A DNA stretch of 64,000 nt from Crossaster papposus. Its lineage: Eukaryota > Echinodermata > Asteroidea > Velatida > Solasteridae. Position 1 is the first letter of the stretch, and the number at the start of each line of letters is the position of its first letter. Position numbers and translations under genes: made by a program. The notes beneath the pieces were generated by a model. It did no database searches, was not told the origin of the DNA, and saw only the letters and a list, made by a program, of their open reading frames with translations. The DNA is taken from positions 248,001-312,000 of the forward strand of contig JBAIAA010000882.1 in the NCBI GenBank assembly GCA_037893245.1, in the 5' to 3' direction. Below, in pieces: positions 12,401 to 27,400 of the stretch.

Positions 12401-15400
12401 TAACAGGGCTCTAGATACTGTGCCTTGAAAGACTGAACTGAAAAAAAAAAAAAAAAAAAAAGCAAAGAAAGACAAGAAAGTAATAATAATTTGTATTTGG
12501 CCGTATGCAGAAGAGTGCTCAGGATCGGCAAGACGCTGCCCAGAAAATGGCAGACATGCTGGCTAACAGCTATGCAAGACCTAACATTGTGGTGGAAGGC
12601 TGCCAGGCGGACAGTGAAGACAACGATGCTAATTATGACAGGTTAGTAGTGCACTATTCTAGTAATTAATGGACATCTATCGCAGGTGTGCACATTAAGG
12701 ATATACATCAGGTTTGATTGACTGAGCCACACTGACCTAAAACATTATAAATAAACTGATATGAACTCTCCGACCCGACCCGACCCGACCCGACCCGACC
12801 CGACCCAATACAAATTAAGGAAATAGTGACCCGTACTGACCAAAACCACTCCGAACCCCAAAACTTCTGAATATCTGGCTTGGGCAAAGCGTCCTATATT
12901 TCATGAACACTGTCTGCTTTTTGTGCCAGAATGTACAGATATGCATCGCAGGATTTTTTTTAAACCTGTTGTCTGTCCGTAAAAGAGAAACACTCCTAAT
13001 ATGACCTCCTGGTGGGTCTACACATTACATTTCGGGGACAATTTAAATCCATGGTGATTACCAATCCCTGTTGACTCCTATCCATTTTGAATATCAAGGC
13101 AAAGTGTCCACTGCGTTTTTTTCCTATTGTATGTCTGGTTTATACAGCCCCTCTACACCAAAGAAGATTTCCCCTGCCCGTCTAAAGAGACGCTCCTACC
13201 TAGACAAGGATAAAGAGAAGAGGACGGCAGTTTTTGGTAAGTTTAAACTCCAATGATTCTAACGCTGTTCGTATCCTCATTGAGTGATCCCCACACTGTC
13301 ACTTCCCAGGTTGTATCGTACAATTGGGCATGATCCCTGGCTATATGGCATTATGGGTTAAGGACTTTTGACCAGCCGCCCCGGAACAAAGACAGTGAAT
13401 TTGGGACATCGACAACACATAAAATTGAAAATCATCTGGGTTAGCGTTCAGGATCTAAGAATGGGCAGTGTCAAATGTGAAGGTATTTGGTCGAGCGGTT
13501 CTCAAAAAAGCTGCAAAAAGCAGCAATACGGTAGGCCTAGACTTGCAAATGTGATAGTACAGACCGCCTTGCACTGCTTCACATTTTAAACGGCCTCGCT
13601 CACTGCGAGCTGATCGTTGACATATTTCCGTCCTTGCTCGTGACGTGTTTATCCGTTTTAAATCCTGAAAACAACTTTGGGTATATACACGGCATCCGAC
13701 ACAAACTGGTTAATTTGTTCATTTGGCAAACTTATAAAAAAATCTATTTCCAGGGTGCGAGGGCAACGGCTTAGAGCTCCTCCTCAGCGGCAGTCTCCCA
13801 GATGTGGACGTAACCGAGAATGAGAAGGAGGTCACTCTACGGCTGCTGGAGGCTTCCAAGAAGGCCTCAGAGAGACACAAGAACAGACGGGGCCGGCGAT
13901 TTTCCCCTAGCTCCTCCCCAGGTCAGAGAGGCTTCCAAATTAGTCATGTTTATGCACTGTAACTGGATTCTGAGCGGGGACAAATTACATCATGTTCATT
14001 ATAATGTGATGAACATTCTGAGCTTCAAAGTGATAAACTGCTGAGCTTAAAGCTGTCTGAAAGATTACTAGTTGTAAAGATGTTAATGACTAAACTTCCT
14101 GTGAAATCAATGCTTTTAGGATGCTGTCATTTTAAAGAATAAAAAAAGAAGTCATTTCCAAAAATCTGTCTGAGAGACAGACTTTTTGAAATTTCCATCA
14201 GTAGTTTAGTTTGTAATCTATTAATGGTGTGCGCAAGTATTGGACTGAAGCACATGCAGGCATGGGGGCTATTATTAGTCAGTATCAGCAAATGTTTGAA
14301 TTGAAATTAAACTTTTAAGACTATTATTTTCTTGGAACATACAGCATTATAGAGCTAACTTTTCATCAGGTTTTTTGTCAAGTACCTTTCGTTAGATTTT
14401 GAGGAATTTTAGTGCTTTAAACAAGAAAAATGCACAACTCACAATAATGGTATACTAATGATTGTTTAGTGCAAAACTCTCGCACTGTCTCACAAAAACC
14501 TAGAAAGTAAAGGTAAAAACATTATTCTTATTTTATTGCCTTTTTGCCATGCAAACCTTCAAATCTCATTTCTTATAAACAAAAACACAAGATAATTGGT
14601 TGATTTTATGAGATTTTTGTTTTTGACTGGTTGTGTTTACTCTTACAGAGCAACGTTCACTCAGCCCCAGTTCGGGCGACCGTTCCCGTTCTCCTTCACC
14701 CTCTACCAGGGCTCCAGAGGACAAATCCCCACCGTCTGCATTGACGGAGACACCCCAGGGTACCTCGGTAGGGGTGACAGACCCAACGACAGACAAGGTG
14801 ACAGATGGGACAGCGGAGGGCGTAGGGGAGCTGCAAGAAGAGAGAACGGGTGCAGAGGTCAGGACTCTTTGATTTGTTTCATTTTCTGTGATTTTTTGGT
14901 GTGCAATTTTGTTTGTGCAAGCGTTGGAATGACACACACACATGCGTGTGGACACTATGATCGGTCGGTTTCAGTGCGTGATGCACGCATATCGGCATTC
15001 ACGTGAATGGGAACGCACCCGAACACTGATTATAATCGCAATTCAAATTGTGACTCTGCCAATTTTGAATTAAATTGAAATCTTAGAATATTTTTTTACA
15101 GCATTCACAGAGCTAAAAACTTCATTAGGTTATTTGTCAAGCATCTTTATTTAGGCTGCTTCTAACAATAAAAATACACAACTGACAAATGGTATACTAT
15201 CCCTTTGAATACTTTTTTTTCTCCATATGCCTTCTGAATTACATTTAAAATGGTATTTTATAATATTCTTTATTACAAAAATGTAAAATTTATTTATTCT
15301 TCTCACAATTGAAAGGATATGTATACTCCCCCCAATACCCAGATTAAAATATTCCCAGCAGCTTGTGTGCGGTTGAAATGTGAAACGCATCAAAATATCA

Positions 15401-18400
15401 AATTACAAGAAAACAAAGATCACGGGAAAACAAACCTGGAATTATCCCCCACGTTGTCTAGAATCTTTAGACTGAAACCGAACCTGGGCAACATTACAGA
15501 AAAAGACATTTAAAGCACAGTCGGGCTATTTATAGCACAGTCAGATCACTGCCAAGGTCGTGACCTCGATTGACCTCAGCTGGCTGAAACCAGTCAAAAG
15601 GATCTTAGCTCTATTGTTATTGCAAGACTTATTAGCTGTGATTATCAAGTGCCTAAACAATTTCATGGTTGCAATTCTCGAGAAGGTTGTTTTTGTTCGG
15701 ACACGTTATTGCCACATTGTGCATTCAGTTTTGAAGTGTACATGCAGCATATAGGACCCAGCTGTGAAAATGTGATCATTTCATTAAAAAGACGGGTAAG
15801 TATTCTGAAGGAAGTTTAATGACCTTTTATTCTTACAAGGTATGTTTGAAGATTAAATTAAAGCCAGTGAGAATAATTACATTTGAACTTTGGCACATCT
15901 TGGTTATTATCATCTTGGACTATAAATTGGATAAAGTGAGAGGTAGTATTTAAGCAAGGTTTTTTCTTATCATAATTTAGTAGTTGATATATTGTTTTAT
16001 GTTAGCAAATGTTGTATATTACCCTAAAGTATATTGTTGTAAAATTGTGTTGGCAATTTGTAAAACCTTTTTTTACCCCTCCAACCCCCCCCCCCCCCCC
16101 CCCACACCCCACTCCACCCCCTCCACCCCCCTCCACCCATCCCCTTCACCCCCCCCCCCACCCATCCCCTTCACCCCCCCCCCCACCCATCCCCTTCACC
16201 CCCCCCCTCCATTCTGTCTATAGAAAGTATCAACAATTGGTTTCAAATCCCTAAGACTGTTTCAATCGAAAGTTACTTGACAAGGACACAGGTTTCTTAT
16301 AATAGATCCCTTGATTGCTGAATGATGCTGAAACAAAGTGTTGCTTTAAATTCACACATCAGTAAACCTTTAGTTTGATTTAAAATAAACAATTAAAAAG
16401 ATAAGCCAAAACAACACTTTACCACCCCAAAAAAGTATTTTATTTTTATTTCAGACACATTGGTTTTCAAAAAATATCACTTTTGGAAAAAATAAGAATG
16501 TAAGTAAGTAAGGAAACAGATGGCTTGATTTACAAACGTTTACTGTAGCGGTATTGTCTTGGCCTGAAACTAACACCGATTAAACCGATTAAATGACTTC
16601 TGTAGCCATAAACAGTTTGTCCAGTTCCAAACAGAATCATTCAATGTACTCTAAACATTTTATCGGCTTTGGCTTGGCATAGTACTGTAATTTGAACTGT
16701 ATTGTTTTCAGCCAGTGAACCTGCCTAATTTGCATACCAGTCCCTAAAACCTAATAGAAAACTGACAATAAATTGAAGAAAAAAAAATCTCTTGGAAGCT
16801 TGAAGCAGATCTACAGATCCCCAATGAATGAATATGTACAGTATATATATCATTTGCTTTTGTTGTAATTAAAAAAAAATTAATAGTTTAGGGGATTAGG
16901 TTTTTTTTTATAGCAAATAATTGTTACACTGACCTGTACATTTTTGTGTGTGTTTGCACATAAATGCTGGAAAACTAGAGAAAAATATTATTGTAGTCTG
17001 GTTCCCTGACCCCATTTGGAGCAGAAATCTGGACTAAACTGCTGATTGGCAACGAGTAACGGAAGATGTGATATTGTGATGGAAAGTGCCTGCTGTATAG
17101 ACAAAATCTCGAGGTCAAGATGCTTTCTTGTTTTGCATAATTAATCACCAAATCTGCTTACATATTATCATAGACGCTCATCCAACGACTGGATACTCGA
17201 TAGACTACATTAAGGGTGCATCCTAGCAAAGTGCCCAGGTACAACTCGCATGTAATTAGGGTTATTAACCAGTTCGCGCCGGATGACGTATATAAACGCA
17301 AAAAAATTCCCAAATTCAAAACGGATGACGCATAAACACGCCAAGTTCAAGTTCGGAAATGTATGTCCGCAGCGCGCAAGGCCGGAAATGCATGGGTGTG
17401 CTTCCCGGCACTATCAGCCTGAACCCGCTTCGAATCGAGTTTCGTTAAAAATAATCCCGCCCGTCGGCTCGGCGATGTTAAAATAATCCCGGCGCGAACT
17501 GGTTAAAATACAACATTTGAATGACCATGTTTTTATATTTTGGCTTATCAGGGCGAGTCGGACAAAGAGGACAACAAACAAACATCTACGAACGAGAGAA
17601 AGATCTCAGAGGTTGAAGTCTTCGACATCAAGGCAGACATCTTAAAGGCAACTGGTTCTCTGCAGGTTGAGATGCCTCAGGGTAAACCCATCCTTCCACT
17701 GGCTAAACTGAGAGAGGTAACAAAAAACAAAAAGAAAAGAAAAATCAAACTTTAGTGTGCTGAGGCAGTAATTACAAATTCCACCAAAGTAAGGTTTATC
17801 TGAGGTGTTATCAATGAGCAAATAAAGCAGGTAGGTGGCCAGCTCGCTCAAACTGTGTCAACAAATACGCCAGCAAAAGGTCCAGCATGTTCAGATGGGA
17901 TAGTGCAAAGTTCGGAAGCCATGTGTACACATTTTTGTCAGGGTACTGGTTATTAAAGTGTAATCCATCGCACCAGCGGATGTAAGCGAGTAAACTCCGG
18001 GCTTACAACATTCCTTCGCCGCTTGGAACCTTCGGTCGAAGAGGGTCCCTAAAAATGGCCATTTGTGTCTCGGGGTGTCGTTCGTTTTCGGGCCGACATT
18101 GATTCAGCTGGTTTGGGAGCCAGGACAGCCTGTCTGTGCAATGACTAACTGTGGTTGAAATTTGACCTCTGGTTAAAAAAATTGTCATCTTGGTTATGGG
18201 TTTATTGGCTCTGCATGCCCTTGCTGATACGGGACCAACATGTGGAGTGTTGTACACTGAATGATCTATGCCGGTAATACTCTACAATGGGCTGCCGTCA
18301 GGCGGCCGAACAACAATTAGACATTCTGTACCTGACAGCGTCGAATGTCCAAATGAGATTGTTGAGAATGGATGGGAAGAGAGTGAGGTAATTTATCCAG

Positions 18401-21400
18401 GCAATTTATATTTTCGATTTGACAAGGTCAGTGGTGGCACTTGGGGAAAGAGGGGGCGGGGGGGGGGGGAATTGCACAGTCACACCATCGGTTGCACTCT
18501 GACCAATCAGATGAAAAGGATTTATTCAGGTGTTGTATAAAAGAAATAAGGGACATTTCGATATAAAACAATATCGTCCAGTTTTGGGGTCACTTTTTCT
18601 TCGAATTCGAGTGGCATGTTTGCCAATGATCTGTCGACTGAGACGCACCAAACAAGACAACCTGATGTCAGCGCCCTCGATCTTGTGGTCGCTGACAGAA
18701 AAGCATTTATGCACAATAGATTTCCCCCGACTACAGTCTATCTTCTCACTGGTCTTTGCTTCTTGTTTCTGCTTCTTTTCCCAGGAGCACAAACAACACA
18801 GAAAAACTAACCTGCATTTCCCAATGCCAGAGCTGACCGAAGCCACGGAGGTAGACCAAGGTCGGGAAAACCAAACCCCCTCCGCACCTACTCCCGTCCT
18901 ACCTACCGTTGCCTTGCTGTCGTCATCACATCCCACCCCCGTGCCAGGGTCACCGGGTCCGGAGATCAAGTGCAAGTCATTAAAGGACTCTACCACTGTC
19001 GGCAAGGAAGAGGGGGAGAAGGAACCAGAGAGGTTGGACGAGGAGAAATCTCTGATTCCAGATTCGATTCTCAACAAGCTTGGGCTTAGAGGAGGACACT
19101 CAAAAGAGTGAGTTGAGAATTTTCTGACTTATGTGACCTATTCCATAAAAAATGGTATTATGCCTCAAAAAATAGAAATGGAAGTGAAATTTAATATATA
19201 CATATAGTTAGAACTCTTGCAATGTAAGCTTTCATTTGGTATATAATAGAGCTCTATAGCCCCTCCTGTTCTGGAGATAAGTTGGCATATTGATTACCTG
19301 CTTGGAGTTCAAATTATAGAACTGAGAAAACAGGCTTTGAAATAGATGGCTCTGTTGTAGAACAACAGAACGATGCACACAAAATGGTCGGTTTGATTAT
19401 TTGTGGGTATTTTGCGAGTGCCCTAGGGCAAGGGACTTTGTCATTCTTTGCTTTATTGGCACGGTGTATTTTTCATAACTAATGGTAGCCATGCATGTGA
19501 ACAATACACCTGGTTAAGGGATTTTCCATTGTCGTATTTATCGCTCATTGGGCATTTAGTCATTTCATTCATTGATTAAGCGATAACGGCAGAGGGAACC
19601 AATAGAATTTAAAATACACATGCCATGCCATGGACTACCAAAGAACAAGTTTATCTGACAGATGTTTTCTGGAAATAAGTTATATATTGGCCATCTGACT
19701 TTACAGTAGCTCTACAAATTGCATATTTTTCTTTTCAAATTGCAACTTCATTTTATCAATATCACAAAGAATTGTTAGATTCAGATATGTTTGATTACTT
19801 TGTGTGTATATACGTCCTCCTGCGCGAACTGGTTAAAAAGACTGGCACCTGAACCAGATAAATGGTGAATGACATTTACATATGAAGTAGGAGAATATCT
19901 AAACTTTTTCCTTTTTTGATATATCGTTCACATTTTGTATATTGAAATTAATAAAAGTATTTTTGTTAAAACCTTTATCCACCTTTCAGTAACAAGAACA
20001 GCATTAAAACAAATTATTCCAAGTAAACTATTCTGTTTACACGTTGAAGATAATATTTGAGGTGCCCGGAAGTTTGGTTTCTCGTAAACTCTCGTACGTT
20101 CTCAGGGTCAACTTTCATGCTCTATTTTGTTTTCCTTTTCTTAGTACCCGTGCCATGACGGAGAATGAGATTGAGGAGAAGTTCATGTCGCTACAGCTAG
20201 CCTTTAAAGCAAACCAGTACACGTTAGATCAACGGCAGAAACTACAGCATCGGCAGAGAGACCTAGCGGAGAGGAACATTGACATAGAGATTGATGGGTT
20301 GCAGCAAGCCCTACAGGTGGGTAGGCTGTTCAGTGGAGTATCAGGCATCGGTTGGTGGGAAACGAAAGCCAACTTGTGCATTGATCGTAGAGTAATTGTC
20401 ATTGACCTTGAAAGTCGTTTGCATTGCACTTTTTTACAAAAAAATAAAATAAAAAAATATCTGGTTTTGGATAACTTTTCTTGCAGTTGTTGGAGCCTCT
20501 CGCAAGCATCGACACAGTCTCCAGAGACTGCATCAACACGATCAAGCAGCACGTAGAAGTCTTGCAATCCTCCTCCCTCAGACTGTCTAGCAAGGCGGAA
20601 GGATTCGGAGCTGTCCAACAGGCATGGCATTCCAGATTGTACATGCAATTTTAACTGGCCTTGAGTTTAACAAGATCAGACACAACTTGTTCTAGAGTTA
20701 GCATGTTACAGGGATACAACATCCTGGAAAGCTCCCATTTCAATTGAATTTTTTTTCTAAAAAAAAGATTTTCGCATAAAGGCTGGTTCATACTTGGCGC
20801 GAATGTCACGCCGCCGCTGCGAATTCGCACAACTTCAGCATATTTGTTGCAGTGAATGCTTTGTGACGTTAAATTCGCATTGAAGTATTACCTGGCCTTG
20901 AGAACAGATTCCAGGCGTCTCAAAAATGGGGCTGTTGGCAATGTTTGGGTCCTACTAATGATTCCAGTCGTACATGTCTCATCAAGGCTTCGTATCAGTG
21001 CTCCGTATTCTGGGGTCGCGCGAGAGACAGCATGCATGGTGCTGTCTAAACTAGTATGTGCATTATTAGCATTCATTGAAGCATCTGCATGAAGGAGAAT
21101 GGAGAATTACAAAATGGCTGGAAATACAAATGTTCGCCGCGTCTGGTGTAAACAATCGGGGTTTTATCACCTTTGAAATAGTATAAGTAAACAATCTAAA
21201 TCATGATTTTTTGGGGAAATTTTTGACTGATGTTTTCCGTTTAAACACGGTCACCTCTTTCTTGTTCCTTTCTATTGTAGGAGGGAAGGCTGAGCAAGGC
21301 CACCGATGTGATGATAACTCATGTGGAGAACCTGAAACGTCTGTTTGAACGGGAGCATGCTGAATTAGAAGACGCAAGGTATTTAGGATTCGGGCATTAA

Positions 21401-24400
21401 CGTGATCATTTTACGAGAATACAACCTATTCAGTCAACTTGTATAGGATCTACAAGATGTCAAACATCCTATTTTTTTCTCATTTCTTTTGCATCATGAC
21501 TGGGCCCATCTCATCAAGGGCAATAAATGGGTATTTTGAAAGAAAATAAAGCATTCCCATTACAACATAATGAAAATACTGCAAATTTATGACTGTTATA
21601 AAAATACATTTGTTGACCTCAACTTCCGTTCAACGATCACGGAGATAACAGTTGGGTAAATTCAAATATGGGACTCTGTGACCAGATTAGTCAGTGTTTG
21701 GTAGCAAGAACTGGCGAGACTTACACGATCTGTATCGGGCAACCACATATTTTGTTGGTTATTCAAACTTTGCTCATTTAGCTAAGGCAACTTCAGTCAC
21801 TTCCAGTTCTTTGCGCTCAAAAAAAATGTTGCTGATATTTATTTGGTATTTAACTTTTAGAAAACTTCTTCAAGAAAATCGCAAGTTGTTCCGAGGCAAC
21901 AGCATGACAAATAACCTCTGCATTGACGGTGAGAAATTGTAAAATCTCATTTTAATCATTGCATGCATGAAAAAGAAAATGCACAAAAAAAACACTGTGG
22001 TTTCAGGAAATGGTCACAATTTTTTTCAATCTTTTTTTTCTTCATTGGGATATGTAATTGTTATTAATATTATTACTGAGTTTTGCCCACAAATTTTAAG
22101 AGGCGTTCAAATATTCTTACCTTTTCTACTTTTTGTACCACAGCTCCAAAAATAAAATCTCTTTAAATATTGTTACCTCACAAACCAACCACTAGTAAAC
22201 CATTGGTCCTTGATCGAACTTGCTCCTAGATTTGGCTCTGAAATATATTTGTGTGGTTTATTTTAATTTCAATATTGGAAATGAAAGCCTAACTTCAGTT
22301 TTTTGTTCCCCACCCTCTGTTTACCTGTGGTGTTGCCTACATATTCCTGCTTGTCTGGTTTTACCTACTGTGTGGTGAGTTGATATTGTGTCCGGTCAGT
22401 AAAATGACCAGCTGTAAAAAAAATCCTACTATTTCCTACTATTTCCTACTATTTCCTACTATTTCCTACTATTTCCTACTTTAATGTCTCACAACTCCGA
22501 TGCTGCGGACATGGAAGAATCAAGGAAAACTGCTCATTAAAGCCTGCGAAAGTCCTACTTTTATCGTGATTTTGTCCTCAAAATTTCTTCTTTTGTCCTG
22601 CTTTTTTGAAAATGTTGGTCCTACTTTTTTCCTGCGTCTGCTTGAAAGACATTATCACTAACAATTTGTTTAGCTTGTAGTGGAATGGTGGACTAACAGT
22701 CTTTCAGTGGGATTAAAAACTTATATAATACCTTGAAATGTCATTTGAAAAATCCAACTAACACAGATTCCCAGAGTAAAAGTTGTTTGCATCCTCGATG
22801 CTTGCTAGCATTTGTTAGTCTTAAATGTCCTCATATTCCATCATTTTCTCCACAGGGGACACAGATTCCAGGCTAATGAGTCGGAGGGCAGTGTCTGTGT
22901 GCGGGGTAAACTCAAAGGTAGGTCCCTGATACAGCACGGAGGCACACTTTTCTCTCATGTTTTTGATTTTCACAGCATCACTGTGCAAGAACATTGCAGT
23001 ACATGGCATGCTGTCTTTAAGGATTCTGTGCATTATATACCAACTCAAAGATTACAAAGAGTTAGCAGAGACCGCTTGCTTAAGGGACTTTTCAAAGATA
23101 TGCTGTTGTATGCTTGGCCCCATCATGCGAAGACGGTTCAAGTTATGTACATCTGGATGAAACCAGTCTGTATTTATTTGTACACGCACAAACCAGTGGT
23201 TTGTCCCTCCCTCCCTCCCAGCGCTATCTACTCATGCACTGAGTTTATGTGACCCAGCACGAGTAAATGAGACACTTTGAAGCAAAAATGAACATAGGAT
23301 CTCTTTATCATGAAAGTACTCTTTTTCTTGGTATGGTTATTAGCATGGAGAATTCCCCCCAAAAAAAACCCCAAAAAACCTGGGTGTTTATGACAAAAAG
23401 ACTTATGTAAAGGCCCAATCATACTATAAGCTTCGCCGGATTAAAAAATGTTAACTTGTGAGGCTTTTATACATTTACAAGTGAAACAGAAGGTTGTGGG
23501 TATGAGTCCTACCTGGTTTGTTGGTGTTTTCATTTGGCATGCTCTCACAAAAGCACCAAGCATGCGATACTAATAACATGTCAGAGAACGGCTGGGACAT
23601 GGATAAACTGTACCGCAAAACCACTTTGGGCTACATTGGGGCTAATGGTAAGGTGTTAATGTCGTAAAGTTACTTGTAGTTTAATACACATGTCAATTCA
23701 TTAGCTTTGGATGCTTGTAAGTTTGCTACTGAAAACTGTCCCTGGAGTCATATGATCATTTGCTTGCCGTGCATTTTGTTTGTTTCCAATACTAACACCA
23801 CTTAAAATCCAATCAAGAATGTTCAAAACCCAACCCTGTTGCCATTTTACCTCGGTGAACATTGCATCACTTTTTGTGAAAACAGTTGAACAAACGTTTT
23901 GAGCATGCAACACAATTTTGTCAATAGCACTCTAAATTTCAAAAAATCTGTCAAAAGACTGATCATTGGAAATCACCAACATTTCTAGATTTTTTTCAAA
24001 ATGACTGCAAGGCAGATGAAATAATTTCACGGAATGTTTCTTTTCATTACCATCTTTAATTCTTTAATTTTTGATAAACATTTTGTAGTTATTGGGATAA
24101 GTGCAAGTGATACAGCTCAAAATATAATTGCACGTCCCTTTTACCATATCATTAGAATTTGTTTGCTATGTTCTACTGTAGAGATCTGCATTAAATTAAT
24201 AAACAATTTTCAGTCTCATCCATTTGGTATCACTGTTATAGAGTATCTTAGAGTCACTTCATAAATGAAACTCATGAATGTTTCATTTTGGGGAATTTGT
24301 TACAAATGCAAGAAAGAAAAATCTGCATTCATATGGTCACCAAATGTTAGTAAATCAATCCTATGTTTTGAAATGAATCTGTGTTATGATTGATATATCA

Positions 24401-27400
24401 TTCATCATTCGTCCATTTAGGGTCACAATAAGCCAGTTTGGTATGTAAGTAGCAAGGTCAAAGGTTATTCGGGATAGAATCGCTGACAGTGATGTCATGT
24501 CACACAATGTTACTCGAACACACATTCTGATTGTAATTATAACGTATGTGCGTCGTGTGACCACCTGGGGCCAATTTCATAAAACATGTAAGCACAAAAA
24601 ATAGCTTAGCATGAAAATTCATCCTTGGCAAAAACAGGGTTATAAACCAAATTTTCAGGTGATGTTTGTGATTGATATTCAGCTGGTTTTTGCTTAGAAC
24701 GAAAAGCACATGGCGGGGGTAACCTGGCTCTACCGAGCAATACTTTTTTGTGCTAAGCAAATTTGTGTGATTACACGTTTTATGAAATTGTTCCCATGTA
24801 CATTCATACGCACGTGTTAGTTATCCCAATGACCCATGACCCATGACCCATGACCCATGACCCATGACCCATGATCCATATTGTGCACATGTGTCGTTGA
24901 AATGCTAAACTGGCTTATTATAGATTACCAAAAAAGTCACTTCCATAAGTTCATCTCATGACTTTCATTTTCCTACACCCCTACCGTCCCCGTCCCCCCC
25001 CCCCCCCCCCCCACCCCCTCTTCTCACTGACTCGACGTCCCTTCTCAAACCAGAAACCCACCAGTCTGTTTCAGCTGGCTAAAATGCTAATCAACCCCAA
25101 CAAGAATGCGTCCGGTCAGGGATCCACCAAGGGCAAACAGGTGGTCACCACCCAAATCCGAACTCAGGTCTTGATATGAGAGTGTAGATACTAATGCGCA
25201 CACACACATATATCGTGATGGTCATTGTTGTCGTTGTAGTTTGAAGCGGACTGTCATGTTGAATAGTGATCCAATCCAGGCTCATAGGTCAGATCTCAAA
25301 CCTAACACCCCTCTCCCCCCCCCAAAAAAAAAAAAAAAAAACCTTTAGCTTGTGTTGCCATAAATCTGTCTGTTTTTTTGTGGCAACCCTAATATATTAT
25401 AAATTGAAATCATATTTTCAGAAAATTATGACTACCTTTCCAGTTTACATAAAATTGTGGCCACTTTTTTTATAAAATTGTAGCCACTTTTTTCCCTATA
25501 AGATTGTGCCCACTCTTGCCATAAAATATTGGCAATCTTTCCATACAATTATAGCAAATTTTTTTCCATTCAATTTGTGGCTACTTTTTAATTAATGTTT
25601 GGCTACTTTTCCTATAACAAGGTGGCAACATTTTTGTAAAATTGTAGCCACCTGTCCATAAAACGGTTCACCTGTCCATAGTTGCCACTTTGCTCATTTG
25701 GACCCCTTTACGTTTTGGGCACTATTACATTATGACTACCCTTAACTACAGCCTAAAAACTGACTTGTGGCTTTGCCAACAATTTTATCTTGAACTCGTA
25801 ATATTCAGAGATGTCTATAATAATTGAGGATTGAGGTGCGTAACTCTCTTGCCTGGATTCAATCACTTGAGCCCAAGTTTCATCTTTCCCTTCCTCCCTT
25901 GCACAAAAGTTGTAGCCATGAAGTGTCTTTCTGCCCATGTATGCATTTGTACCTGGCCCACATTTTAATGTTAGGATCTCAATGTTTGTAAAACTTGATA
26001 GTGTGTTCATACAGCAATGCTGCCTTGAAATGTTACCATCGTTCTTTTTCATGGTAGTGATACTTTAAGTTATTTTTACAGTTTGTAGCTTGTATATAGT
26101 TTGTTTCTAAATGTCTACACTCCACGTTAACCTTGTTTCATTCCCTTCAGCATTTCAATTTGTATATCCCCCCCCCCCCAATCCATAATCCATTGTCTTT
26201 GATGCATTTGTGCCTGTTCGTGCTTATCGTCAGTCTGAAATCCGCAAGCGTTCCTTGAGCTGTGTTAGTCCGCCTCACCTTGACGTGCCATACTCGTTTT
26301 TCTCTGATCCCGATAAGGTAACGAACACGTTAAGAGTCTCCTCTGACAAAACCTCACAACAGGTGGCGGTCGCGATATGATTTTTAACCACTCGTTAGCA
26401 CAGTTTTATTGATCGCACAATCGCACATATGTTTATTTAGTTGTTTTAGGAGTCTTTTGTTTTGATTTCTGCACCCGTACACACCTGTAACCATTGGCTA
26501 ATTTTGATACGCTGCACTGAAATAATTAGTAAAATGATATTTCTTTTTAGTTGATCTTTTTCTTTTTCGTTTCCTATGATTTGCTTCCTCTGAATTGTCC
26601 TAATTTTACTGGATTAAAACAACATATTTGCAAATCTGCAGCCAAACAAAATTAAGACTAAATTTCTTTTCTAATTGAAAATTTCTTATCGTTGCCCTTC
26701 TGGTGCAAAGAAATTTATAAAAGTCAGTCATGACTGGTATAGAGGGTTATAAAAATACGTTGAAGGGCAAAATCCTGTGTTGAATTTACATCACTTTGTT
26801 GCAAATTCCATCCTATGAAACATACTTGTGGCGACCTATAAGGAAGATTGGGCGGTTGGTGTTAACCTGAAGACCTGATGTTTTCTCTGAAGTGCGTTGT
26901 GTTTTGGATGTTATTTATGTTTCTGGCTAGGTCACACACACACGTACTAGAAATAAGCTGAACAACAGAAGTCTTGGAAACCTATTCTGTAAACAAAATA
27001 TATAACGTCTGTCACTGTGTTACTTTTGTGACAATTGTGACAAAGTCTCGGCTTCAATACTTTTGATAAGAAGTCTTGTATAGGTATTTAGGTTGACGTT
27101 TGATCGAGGTTTGAAGAAACGCAAAGTGGAAGATGCCATGTTTTATTTGTTTTGATGCGATTTCACCCATATCACTCGAGGTCTGGGCTATAGAGGAAAG
27201 TTCGGAAGAACCTAGTCTACAGTCTACTAGTCTACAGCAAGGCATTAATAATGCCTCTATATACCCTTTTTATGTGTCGTAGCCCAAGCTGGACTCGAAC
27301 CCCCAACCTGCAGAAGACCACACATTCAATGCTCCAGATCACTAGGCCACGGCCCTGGGCCATGCCTGGATCCTCGTTTGGTTCCATCTAGTTCCATTCC

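Noticed and set aside
15984-16254. Proline-rich frames over the C tract
   Set aside because: Low-complexity translation of poly-C. No homology or splice support.
18526-19077. 183-residue minus-strand open frame
   Set aside because: It is the antisense shadow of exon 13 of the IRAG-like gene, whose plus-strand phase joins both neighbours.
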